This document shows positions 1-8,857 of a stretch of 64,000 nucleotides of DNA, piece after piece. The first letter of the stretch is position 1. The number at the start of each line of letters is the position of its first letter. Source of the DNA: Deltaproteobacteria bacterium. Lineage in GTDB: Bacteria; Myxococcota; Kuafuiibacteriia; Kuafuiibacteriales; Kuafuiibacteriaceae. The translations under genes and the position numbers were made by a program. The notes under the pieces are model-generated. The model was not told where the DNA came from, made no database searches, and saw nothing but the letters and a program-made list of their open reading frames with translations. The DNA is taken from the NCBI GenBank assembly GCA_020632995.1, contig JACKEN010000008.1, forward strand, positions 186,001 to 250,000, read 5' to 3'.

Positions 1-485
1 TCCTCGAACCAGTTGCCGGCCCCGCCGGGATCGCTGGTGCCGCTCACGTTGGTGGTGGGCAGGTCCTCATGGCCCAACGAGTAGCCGGAGTCGATGATGC
101 ACACCTTCACGCTGGCCGCGCTGGCGTCGCTCACCAGGGGCGCCTGCACCATGGTGATGCCGTACGGCGTGGTCTGGCCCAGCATGTAGCGCTTGGCGTC
201 CTCCTCCACGTACTCGATGTGGGGGTTCTTCGAGAGCGCGGTCACCGCCTTCTCGGGCAGGTGCACGGCCACCGCGTTGAGCTTCTCGAGCCGCAGGGCG
301 ACCCTGCCGGCCTCCTCGGCCGCGAGGCGCCCCGCGTCGTCCTTGTATGCGACGATGTATCGGGCCTCAGCGCTGACCGCGTCGGTGGTCTGGGCGCCAG
401 GCCCCTCGTTCACTTGGCAGGCAAGGAGGCTTGCGCTGGCGGTGGCCGCCAGGAGGAGCGCGCCGCTCCGGGGACAGTCCTTCAT
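1..485 (-). CDS. Subtilisin-like (S8) serine peptidase lipoprotein, N-terminal part
   Basis: Reading leftward from ATG at 485, the frame stays open to the window edge (161 codons seen). Residues 1-25 form a lipoprotein signal peptide ending in the lipobox LLAC. Residues about 40-105 match an inhibitor-I9 propeptide (YIVAYKDD, then HIEYVEED just before the mature domain). The catalytic domain then begins with VCIIDSGY, whose Asp is the first member of the Asp-His-Ser triad, followed by HEDLP. The His and Ser motifs lie beyond the edge. A ribosome site (AGAGGAA) sits 6-7 bases before the ATG. Role inferred: secreted, surface-anchored endopeptidase used in nutrition or predation. The family call is firm from the propeptide plus DSG motif; the substrate is unknown. 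Confidence 0.85.
   Translation of the reverse strand, partial: MKDCPRSGALLLAATASASLLACQVNEGPGAQTTDAVSAEARYIVAYKDDAGRLAAEEAGRVALRLEKLNAVAVHLPEKAVTALSKNPHIEYVEEDAKRYMLGQTTPYGITMVQAPLVSDASAASVKVCIIDSGYSLGHEDLPTTNVSGTSDPGGAGNWFE
421..434. repeat. Dispersed motif, perfect copy GCAAG-GAGG-CTTGC
   Basis: A fully symmetric copy, inside the subtilisin signal-peptide codons, where it brings an otherwise avoided TTG/GCA composition. Confidence 0.7.
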
Positions 486-606
486 CGATCGGTTCCTCTC
501 GCTCGGGTCGCACCGTGGGCCGCCCCGCGCGGCCTGCACCTGCTGATCCCTCATTGAGATGGCACTCTAGACGTGGAGCGCTGCTTTTCTGCACCCACCT
601 GAATAC

Positions 607-631
607 GGTACTGTTCGTACCAACCGGTTGG
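607..631. promoter_or_regulatory. Two adjacent palindromes in the divergent promoter region
   Basis: GGTAC-N5-GTACC (607-621) runs into the perfect 12-bp palindrome CCAACCGGTTGG (620-631). They lie between the minus-strand peptidase start (485) and the plus-strand lipoprotein start (703), where a dimeric repressor could control both. No regulator gene is adjacent, so this is inference from symmetry and position only. Confidence 0.35.
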
Positions 632-702
632 ATCGCCTACCCTGGGCCCTCCGACGTTGGGCGCATGATCCCACCCCGCGGGGCGGGGTAGCCTCGGCCC
701 CG

Positions 703-2076
703 GTGCGCGCGACCTGGGCGATCTGCTTCGTGATTCTGGCGGGTTGTACCCGCTCCGAGGAGGGGCCGGCCCCGGCCCCCTGGCGGCCCGGGGTGACCTA
801 CGCCTCCGCTCCCGGCCCAAATGGCCGGGGCCTGCTGGATCGCCGCGGCCTCATCCACGCGCACTCCGTCTACTCGCACGACGCCTGCGATGAGGAGCCG
901 GTGAAGGACGGGGTGCGTGACCCGGTCTGCTTCGACGACTTCCGGCGGGGGCTCTGCCAGGCGCGGCACGACTTCGTGATGCTCACGGATCACCCGGAGT
1001 CCTTCTCCGCCACCCCGTTCGAGGAGGCGCTCTTGTATCGCGCGGAGCGGGGCGACGAGCTGGTGGAGCGTGCAGGCCAGCCTGCGGCGTCCTGGGCAAG
1101 CTGTCCTGACGGGAGCCGCGCGCTGATCATGGCCGGCTTCGAGGGGGGCACGATGTCGGTGGGCCTCGAGCACCACGCCACCGAGGAGGAGGCGACCCGG
1201 GACGCCCTGTACCGCGACGTGTCGGCCGAGAGCATCCAGGCGGTGCAGGCCACCGGCGCGCTCACCCTCCTGCAGCACACCGAGGACTGGACCCCGGACG
1301 AGATCATGGACCTGCCCGTCCATGGCTTCGAGATGTACAACCTCCACGCCAACAGCTTCCGCGCCGCGGGGACGCTCCTCGAGATGCTGATCCTCAGCAG
1401 CGAGCGCCCCGACGATCTCCCGCACCCCGATCTCATCTTCCTCCCCATCTTCTCGGAGGACCCGCGTTACCTCGAGCGCTGGGGCTCGGTGCTGGCTCGG
1501 GGTGGGCGCCGGGTGACCACGATGGGGACGGACTGCCACCGCAACAGCTTCCCCGCGCTGCTCCCCGACGGTGAGCGGGCGGACAGCTACCGGCGGATGA
1601 TGATCTGGTTCTCCAACCACCTCCTGGTGCGCCCCGAGGCGGACGGGCGCTGGGATGATCGCCACCTGAAGGACGCCTTGCAGTCAGGGCGGCTCTATGG
1701 CGCCTTCGAGATCCTGGGGAGCCCGGAGGGCTTCGACTTCTACGCCGAGGTCGGCGGGGAGGTGGCGGAGATGGGCTCCGAGGTCCCCTTCACCGCCGCG
1801 CCCCAGCTCCGCATCGTGGCTCCGACATTGCGGAACCCGGACCCCGACAGGCCCGCGCCGAACCTGACGGTGCGGCTCTTGAAGGCGGTGGAGGGGGGCT
1901 TCGAGGAGGTCGTGTCCGCGCCCGGCAGCATCACCTACTCGCCCACCGGGCCCGGCGTGTACCGGGCGGAGGTCCGGATGGTGCCGAACCACCTGGCCGA
2001 CCAGCTGGGGCAGTATCGGCTCGCGGACCTGGGCGACTTCATCTGGATCTACGCGAACCCGATCTACGTTCGCTGA
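703..2076 (+). CDS. PHP-domain-like metal-dependent hydrolase lipoprotein
   Basis: The GTG at 703 is chosen because it opens directly onto a lipoprotein signal (RATWAICFVILAGC). The frame extends upstream to 628, but that part has no protein-like character and covers a palindromic regulatory site. The 457-residue product has HAHSVYSHDAC at about residue 52 and MLTDHPE at about 92. These are arranged like the first metal-binding motifs (HxH, then D-H) of PHP/amidohydrolase phosphoesterases, and TMGTDCHRNSF near residue 275 looks like a later metal ligand motif. The C-terminal ~100 residues look beta-rich. Inferred role: envelope-located metal-dependent hydrolase; the substrate cannot be read from the sequence. 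Confidence 0.7.
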   Translation: MRATWAICFVILAGCTRSEEGPAPAPWRPGVTYASAPGPNGRGLLDRRGLIHAHSVYSHDACDEEPVKDGVRDPVCFDDFRRGLCQARHDFVMLTDHPESFSATPFEEALLYRAERGDELVERAGQPAASWASCPDGSRALIMAGFEGGTMSVGLEHHATEEEATRDALYRDVSAESIQAVQATGALTLLQHTEDWTPDEIMDLPVHGFEMYNLHANSFRAAGTLLEMLILSSERPDDLPHPDLIFLPIFSEDPRYLERWGSVLARGGRRVTTMGTDCHRNSFPALLPDGERADSYRRMMIWFSNHLLVRPEADGRWDDRHLKDALQSGRLYGAFEILGSPEGFDFYAEVGGEVAEMGSEVPFTAAPQLRIVAPTLRNPDPDRPAPNLTVRLLKAVEGGFEEVVSAPGSITYSPTGPGVYRAEVRMVPNHLADQLGQYRLADLGDFIWIYANPIYVR

Positions 2077-2168
2077 GGGGGGCCTGACATCGGCGCCGCG
2101 ATGCAGTGCGCGCATCTGGAAAACGGGTTGCAGCGTGGTTGGCACGGCATCTGCGCTACGTTCGCGTG

Positions 2169-3434
2169 ATGAGAAGGGTCTGGTCATGGTGCTGGGCGGC
2201 GTCGCTGCTCCTCCTGGTAGGGTGTGAGGCCGACACCGGCCTCCTCGGCGACGCCTCGGGCGTGGACTCCGGCTTGCCTGGGGACGCGGGGATCGGTGGT
2301 GACTCGGGGGTCGACGGTGACGCGGGGCAGCCCACGGACGCGGCGGTGACCGACGGAGGCACGCCGGTCTGCGGGATGGGGCGCAGCTTCAGCCTGGACG
2401 TGGACGGGTGGTCGGTCGACCCGCTCGAGGGCCCGGTCGTGGTCGAGGGCGTCGACCCGCTGGTGCTCCGCTCACTCATCTCCGATCGGACGGTCACCGT
2501 CTTCCTCAGCGGTGAGGTGCCGCAGGCCTGGACCTGGGTCGGCGACACGCTCTACGTGATGCTCGAGGTGGAGCGCCCGTGGTGGGTGGAGGCGCGGCTC
2601 ACGGCCTGGGCGCTCGATCCGGCCGATGGTCCGGCGGAGCTCCGCCTCGTGGCCTGGAGCGGGAGCCGCTACGGGCAGGGGGTGATCGACCCGGTGCGCT
2701 ATGGCTACGAGGCCGGCGCCTGCCAGCTGACCGGCGACGGCTGTGGGCCCCAGCGGTCCGAGTCCCTCCGCGTGGTGGCCGGGGCCGAGACCCTCACCGC
2801 GGACTGGGGCGAGCGGGCGGAGGCCGGGGCCCTCACCATCCTGAACGGGCGCAGCGCGCGCTACGTGGATGGTCCGTTCTGCTCCGACACGCCCTCGGAG
2901 TGGTACGCAGGCTGGCTTGCCTATCGACCGCCGCTCACCGGCGACTGCGCGTCGATGCAGCGGGACGCGTGCATCGCGGACTCGCGCTGCGTCTTGTGGG
3001 GCTCCGAGGTGGCCGACCCGAGCTACCTCTGCCGGCCGGCCCAGACCCCCTGCGAGTCGCTGGGCGCGGACGATTGCCGCGTGGACCCGACCTGCCGCTG
3101 GGACCCCGGCGACTGCTACTGCCCCGAGGACGTGGACTGCGACTGCGGCGGCGGGCCCGCGCCCAAGTGCCGCGACCTGTGCGGTGGGTTCCTCGGGACG
3201 GGGTGTGGGCCCGGCTACTACTGCGACCTCGACCACTTCAGCGCGCCGGCCTGCTTGCAGCCGGGTGACGCGGACGGGGTCTGTGAGCGGCTCCCGGAGG
3301 CCTGCCGCGGGACGCCGAACGGCCCGGTGTGCGCCTGCACGCTCAGCACGCCGCCGGGGCCCACGAGCTTCGAGAACGACTGCCTGCGCCGCCAGGCCCA
3401 GGCCTCCGGCGCCATCCCGGGCACGTGCATGTAG
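2169..3434 (+). CDS. Cys-rich secreted lipoprotein of unknown function
   Basis: The ATG at 2169 (GTG at 2166 is an alternative) starts a lipoprotein signal with lipobox LLLVGC. A ~45-residue linker rich in Asp, Ala, Ser and Gly follows, of the type that tethers surface domains in myxobacteria. The middle ~200 residues look like a beta domain. The C-terminal ~150 residues are Cys-rich (repeated CxxD/CxW and CxCxxDxDCDC patterns), suggesting disulphide-bonded small modules. No enzyme motif is visible. It lies 92 bp after the PHP-like gene on the same strand, so co-transcription is possible. Confidence 0.65.
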   Translation: MRRVWSWCWAASLLLLVGCEADTGLLGDASGVDSGLPGDAGIGGDSGVDGDAGQPTDAAVTDGGTPVCGMGRSFSLDVDGWSVDPLEGPVVVEGVDPLVLRSLISDRTVTVFLSGEVPQAWTWVGDTLYVMLEVERPWWVEARLTAWALDPADGPAELRLVAWSGSRYGQGVIDPVRYGYEAGACQLTGDGCGPQRSESLRVVAGAETLTADWGERAEAGALTILNGRSARYVDGPFCSDTPSEWYAGWLAYRPPLTGDCASMQRDACIADSRCVLWGSEVADPSYLCRPAQTPCESLGADDCRVDPTCRWDPGDCYCPEDVDCDCGGGPAPKCRDLCGGFLGTGCGPGYYCDLDHFSAPACLQPGDADGVCERLPEACRGTPNGPVCACTLSTPPGPTSFENDCLRRQAQASGAIPGTCM

Positions 3435-3484
3435 CAGGCCCGGTGGCGTTGCGCCGTGGACAGCGGGCAGCCAAGCTCGAGGGC

Positions 3485-4267
3485 ATGCGACGAGCCCTGT
3501 ACCTCGGCCTCCTCCTCGCGGCGTGTGCAGGGCAGCCTGCGCCTGGCCCATCGGTCGGACCACAGACCGACGCCGCCGACCTCGCCTTCGATGGCGAGCG
3601 GTGGGCGGAGGCGATGGCGGCGTACGAGGCCGGGTGGAGCGGCGGGGCGGTGCTGACCGCGCAGCAGCGGATCCGGGCCGCGGTGGCGGCCCACCACGCG
3701 GGAGACGACGGGGCGGCGTTCGTCTGGTTCGAGCGAGCGCTCGCGGGCGGCGCGCCGGAGCCGGTGCTCCGCAAGCTGCCCTTCATGGCACCGCTGGTGG
3801 CCGACCCCCGGTGGGCGGAGGTGGCGGCGCGCTACGCCCATCGATGCCAGTCGGAGGCGCATCGAGGCCTCGACTTCTGGCTGGGCGAGTGGACCGTCCG
3901 CACCCGCGACGGCGAGGTGGCGGGCACCAACGTCATCACCCGCGACCTCGGGGGTTGCCGCGTGCTGGAGCGCTGGCGCGGCGCCACCGGTGGCCAGGGG
4001 TCCAGCGTGAACTGGTACGACCCGGCGGAGGGGCGGTGGCACCAGCTCTGGCTCGACGAGGGGGGCAACAGCATCCACTACGTGGGTGGCCCTGGTCCGC
4101 AGGGCGAGATGGTGCTGATGGGTGACAAGGTGCTCCCAGATGGCACCCGGCTGAAGAGCCGCATGCGGCTCGCGCCGGAGCCCGAGGGCGTGCACCAGCT
4201 CATCGAGCTGTCTCCGGATGGCCGCCGGTGGCAGCCCTGGTTCGAAGCGTCCTATCGGAGACGCTAA
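3485..4267 (+). CDS. Lipoprotein with helical repeats and DUF1579-like domain
   Basis: The ATG at 3485 opens a lipoprotein signal (YLGLLLAACAG). The in-frame region upstream is Arg/Pro-rich and not protein-like, so the later start is preferred. Residues about 35-115 are Ala-rich helices of TPR character (AAYEAGW, AVAAHHAGDD). The C-terminal ~130 residues start with LDFWLGEWTV, a hallmark of the DUF1579-like lipocalin-like beta-barrel family, and keep its regularly spaced strands. Such domains probably bind small hydrophobic ligands, but no function is proven. The gene ends 33 bp before the GGDEF-EAL gene. Confidence 0.65.
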   Translation: MRRALYLGLLLAACAGQPAPGPSVGPQTDAADLAFDGERWAEAMAAYEAGWSGGAVLTAQQRIRAAVAAHHAGDDGAAFVWFERALAGGAPEPVLRKLPFMAPLVADPRWAEVAARYAHRCQSEAHRGLDFWLGEWTVRTRDGEVAGTNVITRDLGGCRVLERWRGATGGQGSSVNWYDPAEGRWHQLWLDEGGNSIHYVGGPGPQGEMVLMGDKVLPDGTRLKSRMRLAPEPEGVHQLIELSPDGRRWQPWFEASYRRR

Positions 4268-4300
4268 GGTCTTTGCACGATCCGCCGAATTGGTCGTGCA

Positions 4301-7165
4301 GTGAAGCGGGTGCGCGCGACATTCGCCCGCCTTCGTGGGCACCTGGCCGTGCGGTTCCTCAGCCTCCTCGTGGGCCTCCTGACCGCGCTGGTGATGGCGT
4401 GGCCGGTCCTACAGGGGCCCGAGGTGGTCACCGCGCCTCAAGGTGGGGCGGCCGACGTGCGCCTGGGGGCCCGGGTGGTCCTCCGGGCGGAGCAGGTGCC
4501 GAAGGCGCCCGCGGCGGTGTGTGCGTTCGTGGAGCCGGGCGGGTGTGCGGGCGTGTGGTCCCGGGTCGCGCTCGAGCACGCCGGGACCGACGAATACGAA
4601 GGCTACCTTGCGCTCATCCAGCCCGCGGCGGCCGAGCCCGTCGTCGTCCACCAGCTCGCGGGCGGCGCCTTCATCCCCACCCCGGTGTTCCGAGCCCACC
4701 GCATCTGGACGGCGGAGGTCGCGCTCGGCCCGGGGGAGCACGGGGCCTACTTCGTGCGCACCGAGCCGGGGGCGCCCGCAGGCTACCTCGAGCTGTGGAC
4801 CCGGCCCGCGTTCATGGACGCGCTGGCCCGGGTGGATTGGGCCCTCGGCCTGCTCTTCGGCGTGGTGGTGGCGATGACGCTCTACGCGCTCTTCTCGATC
4901 AACCCGGCCGAGCCGATCTGGCGCTCCTTCACCGCCTTCCTCGCCGCGACGTCGGTCCTGACCTACGTCAACCTGGGTTACGCGTATGGCCACTTGGGGC
5001 ACCTGGCCCCGGACCTGTCTCGGAGCCGCTGGCCGATGATCCTGGTCGGCCTCGCCGCGCTCAGCGCGTTCGGGCGTCGGTTCCTCTCCCTCGACACCGC
5101 CATGCGTCGCCCCGCCGCCGCGCTCAGGGTCCTGGAGGGGGCGCTGGTGCTCGCCGCCTCTGGCGTCCTGTTGGGGCTGGATCTCCCCATGGTCTGGGCG
5201 CGGGCCGTGGTGATCGTGGTCGCGGTCCTGTCGGTGACGCTGGCCTCCTCGCGCGCCCTCGCCGGCGTGCCGCAGGCCTGGCTCTACGTGGCGGGGTGGG
5301 CCCCCCTGGTGGTGATGGCGGGGCAGGGCACCCTGGCCGCGCTGGGCCTGGTCGCGTTCTTCCGGCACCCCGAGCCGCCCCTCATCGTCGCGGTCGCGGC
5401 GTCGGTGCTCCTGTTCACGTTCGCGGTGGCGGAGCGGGTGTCGGCCGAGCGGCGCGCCCACGCCGAGGCGCTGGCTGCGAGCGAGCGCCGCTACGCGTAC
5501 GCGGCCCGGAGCTCCAACGACGGGCTCTTCGACTGGGACCTCACCACCAACGCCCTGTTCCTCGCGCCCCGCATCTACGAGAGCCTCGGCCTCCCCCTCG
5601 GCACCCTGGACGCAGATCTCGGGCGGCTCCTCCGCCTCGTGGTGGCCGAGGACCGGCCGGGGGTCGAGCGGCGCCTGCGCGCAGCCCTGGGCGAGCGCGG
5701 TCAGGACTCCGTGCACGCCGAGGCCCGCCTCATGGCGCACGGAGAGCCGCGCTGGTTCACGCTCCGCGGCCTGGTGATCCGGGACGATGGAGGGCGACCC
5801 ACGCGCCTGGTCGGCGCGGTGGCCGACAACCACGCCCGCAAGCTCAACGAGCTGGAGCTGTCGCGGCGCGCGTTCACGGACGAGGTCACCGGCCTCGCCA
5901 ACCGAGCGCGGGTGGCGCAGCACCTCGCGACGTTGATGGAGATCCGCGAGCAGCAGCCCGACTTCTCGTTCGCGGTACTCTTCGTCGACCTGGACCGCTT
6001 CAAGAACGTCAACGACAGCCTCGGGCACCTCGTGGGCGATCAGCTCCTCGCCACCCTCGGCCAACGCCTGGCCCACGTGGGGCGCGAGGAGGACATGGTC
6101 GGGCGCCTGGGCGGCGACGAGTTCGTGCTCGTGGCGGCGGGGCACGTGACGCTCGAGGACGCGGAGTCCATCGGCCGGCGGATCCTGGAGGTGCTGGCCG
6201 CCCCGGTGACCCTCGAAGGGATCGAGATCCGCACCGGCGCGAGCATCGGCGTGGCCCACAGCGACATCGGCTACGAGTCGGTGGAGGAGATCCTCTCCGA
6301 CGCGGACCTCGCGATGTACGAGGCCAAGCACAGCGGCAAGGGGCGTTGCGCGACGTTCCGGCCCGCGATGCGCGAGCAGGCCGTCTTCCGCCTCTCCATG
6401 GAGGCGGACCTCCGCCAGGCGGTGGAGCGCGAGGAGCTCACGCTCTTCTACCAGCCGATCGTGCGGGCAGACGACGAGGCGCTCGCCGGCTTCGAGGCGC
6501 TGATCCGCTGGCGGCACCCCCGCCGCGGCCTGGTCTCGCCCGCCGACTTCATCCCGCTCGCCGAGGAGACCGGCCTCATCCGCCCGATCGGCCGCTTCGC
6601 GCTCCTGCAGGCGGCAGGCCAGCTTGCGAGATGGCGCGCCCGCGCGCCGGGGATGGAGGACCTCTTCATCACCGTGAACGTCTCGCCCGCCCAGTTCGGG
6701 CACGATCTCGTCGCGGACGTGCGGGCGGCGTTGGACGCGTCGGGCCTCCCCGCGCGGTGCCTCAAGCTGGAGATCACCGAGAACCTCTTCGTGGGGGAGT
6801 CGGGCACCGTGAAGTCCGAGGTGGACGACATCTCGGCCCTCGGCGTCGCCTTCTCCCTCGACGACTTCGGCACCGGCTACAGCTCCCTGAGCTATCTGCA
6901 CCGGCTCCCGTTCCGGACCCTGAAGATCGACCGCAGCTTCATGCGGAACCTCCTCGAGGACGCGCAGAGCGAGGCCATCGTGCGCAGCGTGCTCGCGCTG
7001 TCGCGGGCGCTCGGGCTCGACACGGTGGCGGAGGGGGTGGAGACCGCCGAGGTGGCGGAGCGCCTGCGGCACCTGGGGACCCGGTACCTGCAGGGCTACT
7101 ACTTCGGGCGGCCTCTCGCGCCGGCTGAGATCGACCTCAGCCGCTACATGCGCAAGACGGCTTGA
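4301..7165 (+). CDS. Membrane sensor diguanylate cyclase/phosphodiesterase (7TM-PAS-GGDEF-EAL)
   Basis: GTG start; 954 residues. A signal anchor (residues ~18-36) precedes a periplasmic beta domain (~40-185) and about seven membrane helices (~187-385), the 7TMR-DISM plan. A PAS-like domain (~395-515) follows, then GGDEF (motif at ~604-608) and EAL (FEALIRW at ~729). The I-site RxxD (REED) lies exactly five residues before GGDEF, so product inhibition is likely. EAL-domain metal and catalytic motifs are present: VNVSP, ITEN, DDFGTGYSS, LKIDRSF, AEGVET, LQGYYF. Both halves should therefore be competent, making or degrading cyclic di-GMP in response to a periplasmic signal. It converges on the Rnf operon with a 7-bp gap. 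Confidence 0.9.
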   Translation: MKRVRATFARLRGHLAVRFLSLLVGLLTALVMAWPVLQGPEVVTAPQGGAADVRLGARVVLRAEQVPKAPAAVCAFVEPGGCAGVWSRVALEHAGTDEYEGYLALIQPAAAEPVVVHQLAGGAFIPTPVFRAHRIWTAEVALGPGEHGAYFVRTEPGAPAGYLELWTRPAFMDALARVDWALGLLFGVVVAMTLYALFSINPAEPIWRSFTAFLAATSVLTYVNLGYAYGHLGHLAPDLSRSRWPMILVGLAALSAFGRRFLSLDTAMRRPAAALRVLEGALVLAASGVLLGLDLPMVWARAVVIVVAVLSVTLASSRALAGVPQAWLYVAGWAPLVVMAGQGTLAALGLVAFFRHPEPPLIVAVAASVLLFTFAVAERVSAERRAHAEALAASERRYAYAARSSNDGLFDWDLTTNALFLAPRIYESLGLPLGTLDADLGRLLRLVVAEDRPGVERRLRAALGERGQDSVHAEARLMAHGEPRWFTLRGLVIRDDGGRPTRLVGAVADNHARKLNELELSRRAFTDEVTGLANRARVAQHLATLMEIREQQPDFSFAVLFVDLDRFKNVNDSLGHLVGDQLLATLGQRLAHVGREEDMVGRLGGDEFVLVAAGHVTLEDAESIGRRILEVLAAPVTLEGIEIRTGASIGVAHSDIGYESVEEILSDADLAMYEAKHSGKGRCATFRPAMREQAVFRLSMEADLRQAVEREELTLFYQPIVRADDEALAGFEALIRWRHPRRGLVSPADFIPLAEETGLIRPIGRFALLQAAGQLARWRARAPGMEDLFITVNVSPAQFGHDLVADVRAALDASGLPARCLKLEITENLFVGESGTVKSEVDDISALGVAFSLDDFGTGYSSLSYLHRLPFRTLKIDRSFMRNLLEDAQSEAIVRSVLALSRALGLDTVAEGVETAEVAERLRHLGTRYLQGYYFGRPLAPAEIDLSRYMRKTA

Positions 7166-7172
7166 CGCGGCG

Positions 7173-8027
7173 CTAGTAGAGCAGCTCGGCCCAGCGGCGC
7201 CCGGCGACCATCTCCGCCTTGCGCCGCTCCCACAGCTCGTCGTCGCCCACGATCTTGCGGAAGACCTTGTCCAGCGCCTCGCCCATCCGCTCCTGGCCGG
7301 CGATGTAGACGTAGGTCCGCGCGTCGTTCATCAGGCTCCAGACCTCGGCCCCGCGCTCCTCGAGCGCGTTGTCCCAGGCGATCGGATCTTCCCAGTGGGG
7401 GCGCGGGCTCAGCGCCTTGAAGGCCCGGAAGGTCTCCTTGTCGTAGTACTGGGCGAAGTCGTCCAGCTCATCGTTCTGGTAGATCATCTCCAGGCCGCTG
7501 CGGGCGCCGTGGAACAGGCGCACCGCGCCCTTGAAGTCGGGGCGCTCCTTGTAGAGCTGCTTCACCAGGGCGCGGAAGGGGGCGATGCCGGTGCCCATCC
7601 CGATGAGGATCAGGTTGGCGTCCTTCTCTTTCGGCAAAGCGAAGGGCAGGCCGTAGGGGCCGGACACCGTGATGTCGTCGCCCTCCTTCAGGTCGCACAG
7701 GAAGTTGGAGGCGCGACCCTCGAAGCGCTCGCCGCTGTAGTCGTCGATGTAGTGGACGCGCTTCACGCAGATCTTCAGGCGCACGTCGCCGTTGTGGTTG
7801 ACCTCGGGGAGGTCGGCCACGGTGTACAGCCGGAAGTGCTCCTTGGGCCCGAAGTCCACGTCGCCGGGGACGAGGATGCCGATGCTCTGCCCGACCTTGA
7901 AGCCGAAGTCGCGGTGGACGTCGAGCTCCAGCTCCCGCACCTCGTCGGTCAGCTCCGGCGTGATGCGCTGGGTGCTCACCACGGTGGCCGTGTAGCGGGT
8001 GGATGTATCGTAGTCTCTAAGACGCAT
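7173..8027 (-). CDS. Ferredoxin--NADP(+) reductase
   Basis: 284 residues. The FAD-binding motif HFRLYTVA (~82-89) fits the RxY[ST] signature. The NADP-binding loop GMGTGIAPFRAL (~143-154) and a C-terminal ELLY with a terminal aromatic residue match plant/bacterial-type FNRs. It transfers electrons between reduced ferredoxin and NADP(H) in the cytoplasm. As the last gene of the rnfB-nifJ-rnfCDGEA transcription unit, 27 bp after the small Cys-rich gene, it gives the ferredoxin pool reduced by PFOR a second exit, to NADPH. The start is supported by AGGGGA a few bases upstream. Confidence 0.9.
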   Translation of the reverse strand: MRLRDYDTSTRYTATVVSTQRITPELTDEVRELELDVHRDFGFKVGQSIGILVPGDVDFGPKEHFRLYTVADLPEVNHNGDVRLKICVKRVHYIDDYSGERFEGRASNFLCDLKEGDDITVSGPYGLPFALPKEKDANLILIGMGTGIAPFRALVKQLYKERPDFKGAVRLFHGARSGLEMIYQNDELDDFAQYYDKETFRAFKALSPRPHWEDPIAWDNALEERGAEVWSLMNDARTYVYIAGQERMGEALDKVFRKIVGDDELWERRKAEMVAGRRWAELLY

Positions 8028-8054
8028 GGTCCCCTCTTTCGTGCCCTGGCCTGC

Positions 8055-8273
8055 TCAGATGGAGAGCCGACCGCGAGCATCCTCCTCGGAAGTCTTGTTC
8101 TTCGTCTGGCAGCTGCCGCCAGAGCAAGTGCAACCGGAGCAGCTCATGCGACCGGCCAGAACGTCCGGGTCGCTGTCGCTGTCCAGGAAGGCGCGTCGCC
8201 ACGCGCTCTGAACGAATGCCCACGCCACGATCACGCCGGTGATACCGAGCACCGCGATGACATAGGACAGCAT
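8055..8273 (-). CDS. Small Cys-rich single-span membrane protein, possible NqrM-like maturation factor
   Basis: 72 residues. One N-terminal hydrophobic helix (~2-22) is followed by a short charged stretch and the cluster CSGCTCSGGSC at ~45-55, then a polar tail. It starts 2 bases after the rnfA stop, firmly inside the rnf operon. The layout (membrane helix plus four close cysteines) resembles NqrM/DUF539, needed to insert iron into Na+-NQR, the relative of Rnf. FeoB-associated Cys-rich membrane proteins have a similar look. The Rnf maturation role is inference from position and layout. Confidence 0.7.
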   Translation of the reverse strand: MLSYVIAVLGITGVIVAWAFVQSAWRRAFLDSDSDPDVLAGRMSCSGCTCSGGSCQTKNKTSEEDARGRLSI

Positions 8274-8275
8274 GG

Positions 8276-8857
8276 TCAACCTCCCAGGCCCGCGAAGCCC
8301 ATGAACCCGACGGAGAGGATGCCCGCCACCATGAGGGCGACGGCGGTGCCCTTCACCACGTCGGGGAGCTTCGCCAGAGCCAGATTCTCGCGGATTCCGG
8401 CCATCAACACCAGCGCCAAGGTGAACCCGAGGCCTGCGCCCACCGCGTACACCACGGACTGGATGAGGTTGTAGCCCTTGTTGGTCTGGAACAGGGCCAG
8501 GCCGAGGATGGCGCAGTTGGTCGTGATCAGCGGCAGGAAGATGCCCAGGGCCTTGAACAGGGTCGGGCTCACCTTCTTGATGAACATCTCCACCAGCTGG
8601 ACGGTGGAGGCGATGACCGCGATGTACGAGATCAGCTGCAGATAGGGGGCGTCGATGGCCATCAGCACCGCGTGGATGCCGTAGGCACACAGCGAGCTCA
8701 CCACCATCACGAAGGTCACCGCGCCGCCCATGCGGCTCGCGGTGGCGAGCTTCCCGGAGACGCCCAGGAACGGGCAGATGCCCAGGAAGTAGGCCAGCAC
8801 GAAGTTGTTCACCAGGCTGGCGTTCAAGAAGATGGTCCAGAGGGGCTCTTCGTTCAT
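8276..8857 (-). CDS. rnfA: Rnf complex subunit RnfA
   Basis: 193 residues, the usual RnfA length, with about six membrane helices. NNFVLAYFLGICPFLGVS near residue 17 and TTNCAILGLALF near residue 110 are conserved RnfA/NqrE signatures; the cysteines in these half-helices hold the intramembrane iron site shared with RnfE. RnfA is an inner-membrane core subunit of the ferredoxin:NAD+ oxidoreductase that couples electron flow to ion transport. The start overlaps the rnfE stop by 4 bases, implying translational coupling. Confidence 0.95.
   Translation of the reverse strand: MNEEPLWTIFLNASLVNNFVLAYFLGICPFLGVSGKLATASRMGGAVTFVMVVSSLCAYGIHAVLMAIDAPYLQLISYIAVIASTVQLVEMFIKKVSPTLFKALGIFLPLITTNCAILGLALFQTNKGYNLIQSVVYAVGAGLGFTLALVLMAGIRENLALAKLPDVVKGTAVALMVAGILSVGFMGFAGLGG

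Noticed and set aside
134..147. CCAGG-GGCG-CCTGC and other all-GC relatives of the dispersed motif
   Set aside because: Without the A/T-containing GCAA/TTGC cores such pairs are expected often by chance at this base composition; only copies fitting GCAR-N6-YTGC, or one step away, were listed.
4228..7128. Overlapping Arg/Gly/Pro-rich frame on the same strand as the GGDEF-EAL gene
   Set aside because: It is an alternative-frame shadow; the true frame has all GGDEF and EAL motifs in order.
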